NCBI GenBank assembly: GCA_013176395.1
Contig: JABMLP010000026.1
Span: 558,001 to 622,000 of the forward strand
Direction of reading: 5' to 3'
From: Venturia oleaginea
Taxonomy: Eukaryota > Ascomycota > Dothideomycetes > Venturiales > Venturiaceae
Length of the DNA stretch: 64,000 bases
Below, in pieces: positions 23,958 to 35,122 of the stretch. Made by a program: the position numbers and the translations under genes. The notes under the pieces are model-generated. The model searched no databases, was not told the origin of the DNA, and saw only the letters and a program-made list of their open reading frames with translations. Position 1 is the first letter of the stretch; every line of letters starts with the position of its first letter.

Positions 23958-25755
23958 CTAGAACCTGGAAATATCTCTCCCAAACAACCAATTGATGAAC
24001 CCTGCGCAGCAGCATTAGTGACTCACATCCAGACGACATGAAGCGCGCACTTACAGTATGTCGGAATCAAAATCTTGTTCCTCCAAGAAACAGATTTCGT
24101 AAGATAAGCACCGCGCCAGATGAACCACGCTGCTCTACCTGTTATCTCACCAGGACCAGACTGAACAATAGCATTCCAGTTGCCCAGATATGCCATAACG
24201 CCCATGTCCTTGAATGCGAAAGACTTGCTCTCGATATCACCGTTGTTCAGCCTCTTTGCCAACCATCCGGCCTTCTGAGAAGCTACTTGCGCAGTAGCTG
24301 GCCACATGGTACCTTCGAGAACTGCACAATCTCCGAGTGCGAAGACGTCTCTAACAATGGCGCGAGGTTTCTTGTCCTGCTCGCCTTGTGGTTCGAGCAT
24401 GAGGCGCAAATGGGCGTCGCTCACGATTCCTCCCGTCCTTTGATGCTTAAGAACGGTCCAGTCTATTTTCCCACTATCTTTTGCGTCGATGTTTTGGAGA
24501 TCAATTCCTGATTGTGGAAGTTTGTGGATCTTGCCGGCAGATTTCGAAATCAGTGGGTTCATCATGAGTCCAGTACTCCAGACGACCATGCCGACGCCAA
24601 TCTCACCCTCTTCTTTGATCTTGATTGTCCAGCAAGATTGGTCGTCTTTGATATCGCCTATCCCGAGTTGATCTTTTGGTACCCCACGCCTAAGACTCTC
24701 AACGTGATGCTCCGTCTTGATTTTGATACCATCTCTTTGGAACTGTGCCATAGCATAGGATGCCAGCTTCTTGTCGAACATAGGCAGAACCTGCGGTGCG
24801 ACATCATAAACCGTGATGTTAACAAACTGCATCAAATCAGGAAACGACCTGCTCATTTCCTCATTGACCAAATCGTGAAGCTCAGCCGAGAACTCAATAC
24901 CAGTCGGTCCACCACCCACAACCGCGAAGTTGAGTAGATTCTTCTTCATCGTCTCGCTCGTTGTCGGCAAAGCAGCTGTCTCAAAGCAAGCTAATATCCT
25001 CTTCCGAATCTTCCTCGCATCTCCCACGTCTTTTAGAAAGAGTGCATGCTCTTTGACCCCAGGCGTATTGAAAGTTTGGCTGTAGCACCCCACTGCAATG
25101 ACTAGCTTATCGTAACTCATGTCGAACATTTTCCCTTGCTCCTTTTTGACCGCCACATCGTTCCCACTCTTCTCTGAGCCCTCAGTGAGGGCTGTACTCT
25201 GGTTCAAATCATTGGCGGCTTCCTCGATGGCAATAGTCTTCTTCGAGAGACTGATATTATCAGCCCATCCTTGAAAGAAGTTGACATTGGATCGGCGAGA
25301 TCGTATAGGTTCGAGGGCAGTTCGGAATTCGAGGGTGCCAACGGAGGTTGATGCGAGGAGAGGCGTGAAGACGAAGTAGGAACGTGGAGAGACGAGGACG
25401 GTTTGAAATTTCTTCGGGTCGAGCTTCTGAGATAGTGTGTAGCCGGCCCAACCTTGTATGGTAGAATATATTAGTTACGAGGGTCCGGGTCTCCGGGGGA
25501 GAAGGACGAGACTACCTGAGCCCAGAATCACAATGCGTTCCCGTTCTGGTTGTTCAATTAGCCTTCCGAAGCTGTAGTCTATTCGCGGAAATGCCTACGG
25601 TCTTTCTCATGATCCAAAGCAGCAATGCTCAATCCTCTTCGTTGGAGTCGTGAGCGCGAAGCTCCCCCCGTAGAGCCAGGAGATCGCAGTTGCAAGGTTT
25701 CGATCAAGCCTGCAGGCAATCGACTCAATTGTTTCCGCTGCAAATTCATTGCCAT
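23958..25755 (-). CDS. Alternative (type II) NADH:ubiquinone oxidoreductase
   Basis: These single-subunit FAD enzymes oxidise NADH at the inner mitochondrial membrane without pumping protons. Inferred exons on the minus strand are 25516-25755, 24055-25452 and 23958-24001, about 560 residues. Two Rossmann motifs are visible: VILGSGWAGYTL (spanning the first intron) and FAVVGGGPTGIEFSAEL; also VFALGDCAVLE for the FAD site and the C-terminal WRGAYLTKSVSWRNKILIP with FGRDISRF, typical of NDE/NDI proteins. The N terminus is basic like a mitochondrial presequence. Oddity: the presequence frame (MAMNLQRKQLSRL) and the FGRLIEQPERERI frame differ by one base near 25590, so there is a small frameshift, an assembly error, or an unrecognised 5' exon. 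Inner- or outer-face location cannot be decided. Confidence 0.88.
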
Positions 25756-26365
25756 CGAATTATCTCTCCATCAAGTTGCCAGGATACTGTGAGCTGATAT
25801 TTGTATAGACCATGTTTATTGGCCTCCGGAGTCCGAAGCTTCCGCAATTGCGTCAGATCTGAATTTATCTTTCTTTGACTAAGTAATTCGGAAGGCATCG
25901 TGGAACGTGAAGACATGAAGTGGATGCCATGGCTTTAGAACTCCTACATTCTCCGATGGAAGGGGAAATTTACAGTTTAGTCGGACTGGCTTCGAGGATA
26001 TCCGTCGTATCCGGGCTATACTTTTCACAGAATATATCCTCTTACATCGCCGACCCTTCTCAAATCTAAATATCTTCGATTCAGTAGACATATGAGAGAG
26101 AAATGCTCTTGGTCAGTTTAACTGTGAGACTGAGGAGGGGATGTATAAATATTTATTACAGCTACGTTCTGCTATAGAGGGGAGAAACCATCTCGCAGTA
26201 TCCATGTCAAAAGGCCGTCCAAAATGTCAATCAAAGATAGTCTGACAAAGCCCAAGATCCCAGCTTCATAGCAGCCCACCAAGGACTATTATTATCACCA
26301 GCTCCATTGCCCTACCAAACATTATCTACGCTTGGTCGTCCAGCATCCACTCATTTGAGTCGGTT
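25756..26365. other. Intergenic, no gene seen
   Basis: Promoter side of the NADH dehydrogenase and 3' side of the RBR relic. A short AT-rich minus-strand frame near 25879-26091 has no recognisable similarity. Confidence 0.4.
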
Positions 26366-27940
26366 TCAAAGACAGCGGTCACAGATGTGTGTACGGCATT
26401 GATGGCATCTCATGATAGATCCACCGCTGCCCTGACTGCACATCTCGCAGGCATATGGTCCATTGCCAGTGACGTGTAACAAGCGGCCTTTTTGTGTACA
26501 TTCATGGGAGGTGCGTGAGTAGTTGGCAACTCGTCGGGTCTCAGCGGCACGCGCAAGTACATCACGCTCAACAGGAGGCGCTGGTGGCGGTAGGGCACGA
26601 GGCGCTGTTGCTGGTTGGGCAAAGAGAATTGCTGCTCGTCATTGCTGCGCCATCATATCCATCATTGGCACATTGAACAGGTTAAGACGGCCCATTGATC
26701 TTTCTCTGGCGACGACCTCAGCTGCTCGTTCGATAAGACGTTGTCCGAATCCCACGCAGTAGCAAGTCTTCCATTGTGCACCGCATAGATAGCAGAACTG
26801 GTGACCACATTTACAGCTACGCGGATTAGCTCATAGAACGATCCACATAGATAGCCTTCTTCCACTTACACCATGTGATAACAACCGAGGAACAGCATTT
26901 ACAATGTTGCCAACCCCGCTCTTTGGCTAACTCGAATGTTCCTTTCAAACCTGGGTCCTCTGGGCATTCGCCGGCGTGTGGTACTTCTTTGCAATGAATA
27001 CAAGTACTTCTACCGCAGTGTCCACATTCGGCGTGGTCGCTCATGCGGCCAAACGGAGCAGGCGGAACAAACTTCCCACACGATTTATTGCTGCAGTACA
27101 CTCTATTGGCGGTCGTGAACTCAACCGAGGCTTCCTGGAATGCTTGTAGTTCTTCTGCAGACATAGCGGCGCCGATAAGTTCGAGAGGAATTTATTCGCG
27201 GCAACAACGTGGCGGGTACACGGATTCGTCTTTGATTGCGTTCACGAAGAGGCGTTTGATACAGTCGGCACAATACTTGTGGTCGCATGGTAGGGCGACC
27301 ATTTCGTGAGCTGGTAGGTTGTGGAGGCATGCGACACACTCCTGTTGTTTTGATGAAGCGATCGGGACATCATTTGGTCGTTCTGCAATGGTACTCGATG
27401 GGCCATCATTGCTGTTCTGCTTCTCAGTGTCGGTGAGTGTACAAGTGTGTAAACCGTTGTTCCTTACTGCCACGTCCTGGGTAGCAATATCCGGGCTGGG
27501 GTTGCTGGTTTGGGATTGTGCAGCCTCCTAACAAAAGTTGTAAGCCAAAGATGCGTCATGGAGAGGTGATTTATCAGATTATTCACCTCGGTTGTGGCCA
27601 CGCTCTCATGGCTTAAGGTCGAACCGCTCATTCGTTGATCAATACTCTGATCTCGACGCCTCTGTAGATCTCGATTCATCATGGCTGCGACTGCTGGCGT
27701 ATCTGGCAAGCCAGCTTGAGCAACGTCTTGAGCATGCTTTCGATCTCTTAAGATGCCCAGTTGTAGAATGAGTTCTACTCGGTAGGCGGCTTGAGCCTCT
27801 TCGAGGTCGGCTGGTCTGTCCAGTGGATGTCTTGTTCTGTTGAGTGGGTGTCTTGATCTCTGGATGAGATGGTCGACGTCTTCAATCTGAAGGCTAACAG
27901 CGACTATCTCGTCGTCGAGTGCGAAAGGCAGGGCCTCCAT
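26366..27940 (-). pseudogene. RBR-type E3 ligase with two in-frame stops
   Basis: This belongs to a fungal RBR family different from the Ariadne-like gene at the left end. Exons on the minus strand: 27587-27940 (starts MEALPFALDDEIVAVSLQIE), 26872-27527 and 26366-26816. RING1 reads CVACLHNLPAHEMVALPCDH, an IBR follows (CSNKSCGKFVPP ... CGHCGRSTCIHC), then a short RING2 (CKCCSS ... CKCGHQFCYLCGAQW) and a C-terminal Cys-rich block (CEMC ... CHQCRTHICDRC). The frame is continuous in all exons except for a TAA at 27192-27194, between CCRE and IPLELIGA, and a TGA at 26639-26641. Both could arise by C-to-T changes (CAA to TAA, CGA to TGA). RING2 also seems to lack the usual GCNH segment before its likely catalytic Cys. 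Read-through or an assembly error is possible, but a pseudogene is simplest. Confidence 0.78.
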
Positions 27941-28497
27941 CTTAGTGTTTTGAAGATGTGAATAGTTCGTGGACGTGGCTGCCGGTGTGGTGTTTTTGAT
28001 TGTTGTTCTATTCAATTCCTTTTACGACTCTGGCCCGGATCAGTGTTGAAGTGTTCAACACTTGGGCCTTGAGAAAAGGCCACTAGAATCTAATTTCATC
28101 CTGCCTGTTGTTTATAGGGCCATTTCTCAGGAACAACTTGATCTAATTAAACGGCTCAATACCTGCACATGTTTGGATCTCACTGACATGCCGAACAATA
28201 GCAGCAAGAAGACAGCTAAATGCTTCTTGACCAATTCTTGGAAGAAGAAAGTTAGCCACATAGCCACACTTCTTAGCACAGGGTTACTCAAGTAGGTGAG
28301 CGAAAGCAGTCCGGTGAAGGGTCAAAGGAGGAAATTCGTGGACTGAGAGTAAGTGCTTAGCAATGAGAGCAAAGAGATCCGAGTGGTTTGATCAAAGGAA
28401 CAAGCGAGAAGCTGGAGGAGAAAATGGTCAGACCATATTTGTCTACTAGAGTTCGAAGGACGTTTCAACATTGCCTTCGTTTGTTTTCGACTTCGTG
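27941..28497. other. Intergenic, no gene seen
   Basis: Upstream region of the RBR relic up to the repeat element. A 77-codon plus-strand frame (28062-28295) is not recognisable. Confidence 0.4.
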
Positions 28498-28504
28498 CAC
28501 TACA

Positions 28505-29973
28505 TTGATTGATTGATTGATTTTATCCTACTCGGTTGCAGCCGCTTAATCAGGCAGCTATGTCCGGTTAGGAGGACTTCATCAGACAGCCGACACGTGA
28601 TAGATTATATAATCCACCGCGCCCCACTTCGCCCCGTTCACTGAAACAAGACCAGCTGTCCCCTCCGTCCTCCCTCTTTTCCCTTAACCAGTATCTCCAA
28701 ATGCCCGCTGGCTCTTGTAGATACTGGTTATTCTGCTAGTATATCTGTGCTATGTAGACTCAAGAGGCAATGCCTCGTGTTTCGCTATCCTTCTACCTAC
28801 AGTCTCCCTCTAATGCTCAGCTTTGTCTATCTGTTTCGCCTTATCCCTCAAGGCCAATGGGTTCCCTAAGTATGTTTCTGCTTGTGAAAGTTGCCTTGCA
28901 CCAGATTCCTATGCGGCGGTGTATTTGGTTGTGTGATGCTGGAGACAATAGTAACCATCGTAGTCGTGATTTCGCTGCTTCGGTGTGATACTCCGGGTAT
29001 GCCCGTGGACGAGGCTGTCTGGTAGCTGCCGTATTGTATGGCGCCGATCGTGCTATAGACCTGCCGTCTTATAGTCGGAGCCTATCTGCTGCTAGTCGCT
29101 CTCCCTACTTGCTATATCGCGCTCCTACTCTTGCCAATGCCATAACTGGGACGCAACAGTCTGGGGAGAGGCTCAAGGCTACGTCTGCTGGCTTGTAGGG
29201 AGGGGATTTGCCGCCAATAAGCTCCTTCTATACGTCCTTACTGCTTACTGTGTTGCGCACCTACTCTTGCCAATGCCATAACTGGGACGCAACAGTTTGG
29301 GGAGAGGCTCAAGGCTCTGGACATCAGCTTACAGCAGGACGGTTTGCGGAGACGATAGTAGATGAGGTTCTCTAGCAGCTGCCGTATCGTGTCGCACCGA
29401 TTGTGTTGTAGACGTGTCGTCTTATAGTCGGAGCCTATCTGCTGCCAGTCGCTCTCCCTGCTTGCTATATCGCGCACCTACTCTTGCCACTGCCATAACT
29501 GGGACGCAACAGTCTGGGGAGAGGCTCAAGGCTACGTCTGCTAGCTTACAGGGAGGGGATTTGCCGCCAATAGGCTCCTTCTATGCGTCCTTACTACTTA
29601 CTGTGTCGCGCACCTACTCTTGCCAATGCCATAACTGGGAGGCAACAGTTTGGGGAGAGGCTCAAGGCTCTGGGCAACAGCTTGTAGCAGGACGGTTTGC
29701 CAAGACGTTGGGAGAGATTGTCTAGTCGTTGCAGTGGTGTGTGGTGCCGATTGTTGCGCACCGAGCGTCTGGTGTTTGAGTTGTGTTGAAGGTATTGCCG
29801 TTCTAGCAGTGACTCGTCGACTCGGAGCGTTGCAGTGTCATCTGGGGTGATGGACTAGCCGGGAGATAGTGACTAGATGGTTGCTGTTGTCTTTGGTGGA
29901 CGCATCGTTCGTGTAGCTTGCTCATGTATTCGTCTGCTTGCTCTGCGGTGGCCGCGACGGCGACTCTAGAGAT
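28505..29973 (-). mobile_element. Putative non-LTR element, long copy
   Basis: The element is 1469 bp and flanked by the 7-bp direct repeat CACTACA (28498-28504 and 29974-29980), a likely target-site duplication. Read on the minus strand it ends in a tail of four to five AATC units, as non-LTR retroelements end in simple repeats. A second copy at 55931-56879 shares the same tail end but is cut at its other end, matching 5' truncation. Inside, the run CTGGGA-GCAACAGT occurs at 29146, 29282, 29499 and 29635, giving two copies of a 353-bp higher-order unit. A 60-codon minus-strand frame starts near 29985 (MTVVISRVAVAATAEQ); no reverse transcriptase is visible, so the element is probably non-autonomous. 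Confidence 0.65.
28792..29725. repeat. 353-bp internal higher-order repeat
   Basis: Blocks around CTACTCTTGCC-ATGCCATAACTGGGA alternate with spacings of 136 and 217 bp, making a 353-bp unit present twice here and once in the copy at 55931-56879. The two copies of the element are otherwise very similar. Confidence 0.7.
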
Positions 29974-29980
29974 CACTACA

Positions 29981-31531
29981 GTCACAAACGCTCCGTCGCA
30001 AGCATGTGGAGATCTGTCACACGTGCGTCGTTAGGTTCACACCTATTTGACGTAAAGATCGCCAGTTTATACAGTATAGTAGATAAGCGGAGGTCTATCC
30101 GGAGGTCGTAATAATGACGGTAATGGCGTCTTAACCGGAGAGGGTTCGGCTATAATGCGAAATTTGGTGCTAGATTTGGGACCGAATCTACCGTCAATCC
30201 CAGTATCGGTACGTACCGGGAATGTATTTGGATCAATTGGCGCAATAGCCTTACACTTTTTGAGCTAGGAACTGTCAGTGTATTCAATTGAATATCGCTA
30301 TCGATCTCAGGCATTTGGGTACGTTTTTCCCCCTTATCGCAGCGCGTTTTTAAAGGCTTCTTCTCCGCCGGCGGGGACTGCACAAGCGCTAGACCTAAAG
30401 GGTCATTTAATATGTTGGTGTTTGTGTAATTGAATGTAGAGTCAGATTGGAAAAAGTAGATCACCATGAGGATTGATTTCTTGTGCATCTGTTCTAAGTA
30501 CAATGATTTATTACTCTGTATATTGAGAGTTTCCGCCAGGGTCAGTAACGTGATCATCACCTGATCATCACCTAGCCTTCATACAGAATTGTATGCTGGA
30601 ATCGCGAGATCTAGTGGTAAATAAGACATTCTAACGATATCAAGTAGTGACACCAAAAATGTGGCTATACAGATGTTGTTCACGATACCAGATGGCTTTA
30701 GGACACAGAGATCGCCTAATTGCCAAGCTCAATACCATACTAATCTACATACAACTAGGGATATTGTTGTATACAAACTTGATGTTTTTGCTCACAAACT
30801 TGATCAATGCCACTTCTACCTCAACTGTCACTTTGGCAAGTTAATACGGTAGGTATCTGACTGAGTGAGTAATTCTAAGAGCTCTGCCCCATAGCAAAGC
30901 CTAGCTAAAACACGTAGATTGGTTAATTTCCAGCACTCCAGCAATAAGAACTCCTTAAAAAGGCTTGGCTTGTCTTAAAAGACTCTGGAGCGGTCCTATC
31001 CGAGTCCTTGGCTATCAATACATTACCTTGTCGTAGATCAGAATTGCGGGCGTTACTCTCTCAGTCAGTCACTAAGTCAGTCACTTAGTCACTCACTCAC
31101 TCACTCACTCAAAAAATCCCCCTCTTCTGCACGTTGATGCACAAACCACATTACGGAGTCATAATCTTATAGAGCTGAAGTCTTACGAGTGAGAACGGAG
31201 AGAAGGGTACAGATATGTTGAGCGTTACTTGCCATCTCGAATGGTAGGTGCGTCGGCTAGACCAAGAAGTGGTGAATTGCTCACAATACGACAACCAGCC
31301 CGAACTGGTATGGAAAATTGCAATTGTTAATAATGCCAATCAAAACGCACGCTCTTGATGGGTCAAGGAGAGGTATCGAAAACATCTACCGCCTCCCATG
31401 AGCCGAATCCATGCAGTACCAAACCCGAAAAGCCAAATGATGCAAACCAAAGAATTGGCCAAAAACAAAAACATACACGCTACATATGAATCGTTCATCC
31501 ATCCCTTATGTACACAAAGTACGTACAGTCC
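29981..31531. other. AT-rich region without a supported gene
   Basis: A 136-codon minus-strand frame (30150-30560) is AT-rich and unrecognised; it may be old transposon debris. A possible foldback element near 30855-31085 is listed separately. The rest is non-coding sequence downstream of the APP1-domain gene. Confidence 0.4.
30855..31108. repeat. Possible foldback or MITE-like element
   Basis: The left edge reads CTGACTGAGTGAGTAATTC and the right edge contains GAATT...TTACTCTCTCAGTCAG, roughly its reverse complement, followed by further CAGTCACT/CACT repeats to 31108. No clear target duplication was found. Confidence 0.35.
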
Positions 31532-33125
31532 CTACGCAAGGAACATAACACCCACAAACAAGGCGGTCACCAGCGCTGCAAGACTGCCACCCTTCGCGCC
31601 GATTCTCTGAGCACCACTGCCATGGATGCCCAGGAGCTCGTCTTGGTATCCGAAGGTGACATTCTGCCTGATGGTGGAGTTGTAGCAATTACCACCAGTG
31701 ACATCCAAGTTCCTCAAATCATCCGGAACAATGAAAAACATGTACTTGTTCTGCGAGATGTTCTTGAAGCCAGCAGTGTTGTATGGGAATTTATCGTCAT
31801 CGGTAGCTGAAGTGTTTCGGAGAAGAATACATTGGACTTGGTTTGGGTAATCGTGAGCAAGCCGAGGATAATCTCTCATAACATCGCTGTTCGATGTATC
31901 CGCCACGAGAATGATCTTCCTCTGTGGAAACGTCTGGAAGTATTTTGTGAGAAGGGACATGCGAATAGAGAGGGTGGCTGAGACATCCGAGAAGTTGAGA
32001 GGCCGGGTGTCGAAGGAACCACCTGGGTAGGTCTTGTAGATGAAGTCCATGTAATTGCGGGTGACCTGCTCAGGCGTGGTGGTGAGGTAGTGGAAATGCA
32101 TGTTTGGAATGCTGGTAGACCAGTTTGCGTAGATCTGGGGCATGTTCATCCATGGGACGAAAGCTCGGGCGAAGGAGTTGAGCAGACCTTCTTTTGGCTG
32201 GTAGATTTTGGTTACGCGAAGAATATCGTCGATATCGCTGATGACAGTGAAGCCGGTGGGCGGTACGAGGTAGGCCGTCGCGTTCCCTAATGTCGAATTC
32301 CCAGAGTATACATTCAGCCTTTGGATCATCTGGGTGGCATTGCCAGCTGCCAACCCGTTCTGTTGGATTGGCACGAAGACATCGAAATCACCTTCGAGTG
32401 TCGTTGGGTATGGAAGGACGAGATCTTGGGACCCCCCTGGCGCCGTTACCGCGCCTCCTCCACCAGACTCTCCGTCTCCACCCGCGCTTGGGGCTGGCTC
32501 AAGGTGCATGGGGACTGTTTGATTCCTTTGCTGGACAACGAAGATTTCGGCTGTAAGATTGCGCGCTTGAGTCTGTTGATCGGGCGGTAAATCGGAGATA
32601 TCGGTGCCAATGAGAAAAATGTTGGCCAAGCGATCGAGCGTGCTCTGGTTGGTATTCGGCTGCTTGTAGACCTACAATTGTTATTAGTTGTTGTCAAGGA
32701 AAGTACAGTCATAAACATACATTGCCTCGAAACCTTATCTGCCAGCCATTGTTCGTCCAGTTGCCATATGGAGGAATATTCAGAACCTGAGTTGGGAGCG
32801 CTGCCAACTGGTCACCATCGATTCCTAACGAGCTCTGCACCTTGTCGCCAGTAGGGAAGTCCTGGAAGAAGTTTGGCACACCCGATGCAACATAACTTGG
32901 GATGCCACTTCCTAGCGCACTCAGCACACTCGTGACATCTCCTTCGAGTCTGCTCAAAATGTTTTCCCGACGCTTCAATGTTGGCGTTGGTCTCAGTTGG
33001 GCCTGGAAAGGGGTGATTTGTGGTGCAGCGACGGCAGCTACAGGAGCAGGATTCGGTATGGCGTTTGCGATGGCATTGAATGTTGCCAGTAACGCCGAGA
33101 GGGCCGTGAGATGTGAGAGAGCCAT
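31532..33125 (-). CDS. Secreted APP1-domain (DUF2183) phosphatase
   Basis: The domain is that of yeast App1, a magnesium-dependent phosphatidate phosphatase with a DxDx motif. Exons 32721-33125 and 31532-32671 (intron GTATGT..TGTAG) give 514 residues. The start MALSHLTALSALLATFNAIANA is a signal peptide. Conserved points are GTDISDLP, VSDIDDILRVT-type text (read here as VISDIDDILRVTKIY; the DxD nucleophile pair), FHYLTTTPEQ and RKIILVADTSNSDVMRDYP. Many N-glycosylation sites (NQT, NAT, NST, NFS) fit secretion. The C terminus ends in a hydrophobic stretch (LAALVTALFVGVMFLA) like a GPI-attachment signal. Yeast App1 is cytosolic, so this protein belongs to a secreted branch. Its substrate outside the cell is unknown. 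Confidence 0.85.
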
Positions 33126-34559
33126 TGTGTACAACGAGTGAGGGTGTGGGAGAGATTGTTGATGCTCGCGTATAGGCAGCAGGTGAGGCAGTCACAGCCA
33201 GTTTGACTTGACAGCACTTTCAACGAAGGTCGGGTGTCTTGTCTTGGGTGGCGCGGGAGCATAAAGCTTGGTGATATAGATTGGCACTGTTTTGAAGCTT
33301 GTTCGAAGCAGGTTTAATGTTTGGCAGGCCCGTGAGGCTATGACGATACAGGATCCGCACCCAATCTCAGCAAGGGGGAATTTCGAGATTGGCTGTGGCT
33401 TTGGTATCTGGATCGCATTCAGGAATCAGGCCATTCGATGCGTACACGCAGTATCTCCCATCTCCGACCAGCACGCAGTATCTCCTACCTCGGACCAGCA
33501 CCAGCACCTCCTACCAGGCCGTGTCACGGCGGGACTGTGGCTTCCTTGGAATGCTGCTAATTATGTCCGCCTGGTTATTTCTCATCTGGGCCTTCCCTGT
33601 GCGGAGCTCGCGCCACTGTACAGCCACACACCACACTCCAACCTCGGAGGCTGTTTCTCCCTTTCTCCAGTCCAGCGCCAGTCCTCCTCGAAACATTGTG
33701 AAGGAGTATCAATATTGCAAACACAACGGCTTACTACCCTAATAGCCATTGCCATACACGTCCCAAGAGCACGTCCCAGACAGTGAATGTTTGACGCTAG
33801 GACAGGGGCAGGGACAGGGACAGGGCAGTCCACATTCTCCCGCAACCTGGACCCGTGATACCGCGTTTTGTCTCATCCCACGTTTACAATCATTCTCAGG
33901 CCATTCGTTTGACACCGCCTTTTGACAGAATAATGTGGCTGGTGAGTATAAACGGAATCGTCTGAAAGCCGCAGAGACCCACTATCGTTACAGTACGCAA
34001 TACATCTCAGTCAGCAGCCGGAGATTATTAATAATTCTTCCAAGTCTAACCTTCTACGCGTGTATTCTTTCCTGAAAAGAGAGAGGATAGCTAAGAGTAT
34101 TCCCTACCAAGGCATTCTCTTTCGCGATGAGTTAAGTATTAAGATACTGCAGTAATCAAAGCTGCAAACGATTAAAATTATTTCGGCGAGGTGGTTGGTG
34201 CGCCGTGGTACGGTACGTTGAATACATGATGGGTCTCTGCGACTTTCAGACGATTCCGAGCGGGAACAAGATACGTTACAGCAACAAGGCCGAGGCAACG
34301 TATGCGGCTCGCAACCTGACAAGGGTGAAAAAGAAGAACTCTCCACAATCTAGGCACAGTTGGAAGACTTGGAGTAAACCGAGTCTCCCAAAATCCATCT
34401 TCAATCATCTTCTCCTAGCCCAAGTCCTCTCGTCGTCAAACAGTGATAAGTAATTCTTCACTCCGCTTGTCTATCACACCATCAAACTTCAGTAATTCCA
34501 CCACGAACAGAAGTATGTTGTCAAGCTATCCAATGAAGCTTTACTAGCTTCATAAATGG
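33126..34559. other. Intergenic, no gene seen
   Basis: Overlapping short frames near 33290-33850 are mutually antisense and low in information. I recognise no gene, RNA or mobile element here. Confidence 0.4.
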
Positions 34560-35122
34560 TATATAATCCATCCCCAACTTTCTAGCGACAGACGTGATAT
34601 TGATACTCCGTTTTCCAAGTGGCATATACGAAACAACAGCTCGCGTAAGATAATCTCTCCAAAACCATGGACGCGGAAGACATTTTCGATTTCTTCTTGC
34701 GTTGTTGGGGAAATTGGACCACCAGCTCCAAAACCAGCATTATTCACTACCTCACAGCAAGCCCATGATGTTAGGGTATCCCTAATCAACTTCGCTGTGG
34801 AGATTTGAGACGTCAGATACCTAGCACATCAACCCTCTCAACACCAGATCCCTTCGATATCTTCTCAATCAACCTCCTCGCCTCGGCGGGCTGACTAACG
34901 TCTGCCTGGATGAACATGGCTTTCCCAACCAGCATCTCTTACTTTCTGCGCAACGCCTTCGGCGCGCGGTACTGGCGATTCAGAAATATGGTTCATGACA
35001 ACTGAAGCACCCTTCTTTGCCAATTCGGTGGCAATAACGACATCGATTCCGTTCTCACGGCCACGGCCGGTTATGATCGCGACTTTTCAGGCGAGGGGTG
35101 GAGAGAAGGATAGGGATGTCCA
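34560..35122 (-). pseudogene. Short-chain dehydrogenase relic
   Basis: On the minus strand the Rossmann start KVAIITGRGRENGIDVV is followed by ELAKKGASVVMNH, then after a frame change IQADVSQPAEARRLIEKI, and after a candidate intron (GTATCT donor, TGTGAG acceptor) VVNNAGFGAGGPISPTT, with NNAG as the diagnostic SDR motif. The order matches an NAD(P)-dependent SDR. A TGA stands just before KVAIITG where Gly would be expected, and a frameshift lies near 34915. No YxxxK catalytic block is found downstream, so the gene is truncated as well. It is not functional as read. Confidence 0.72.
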
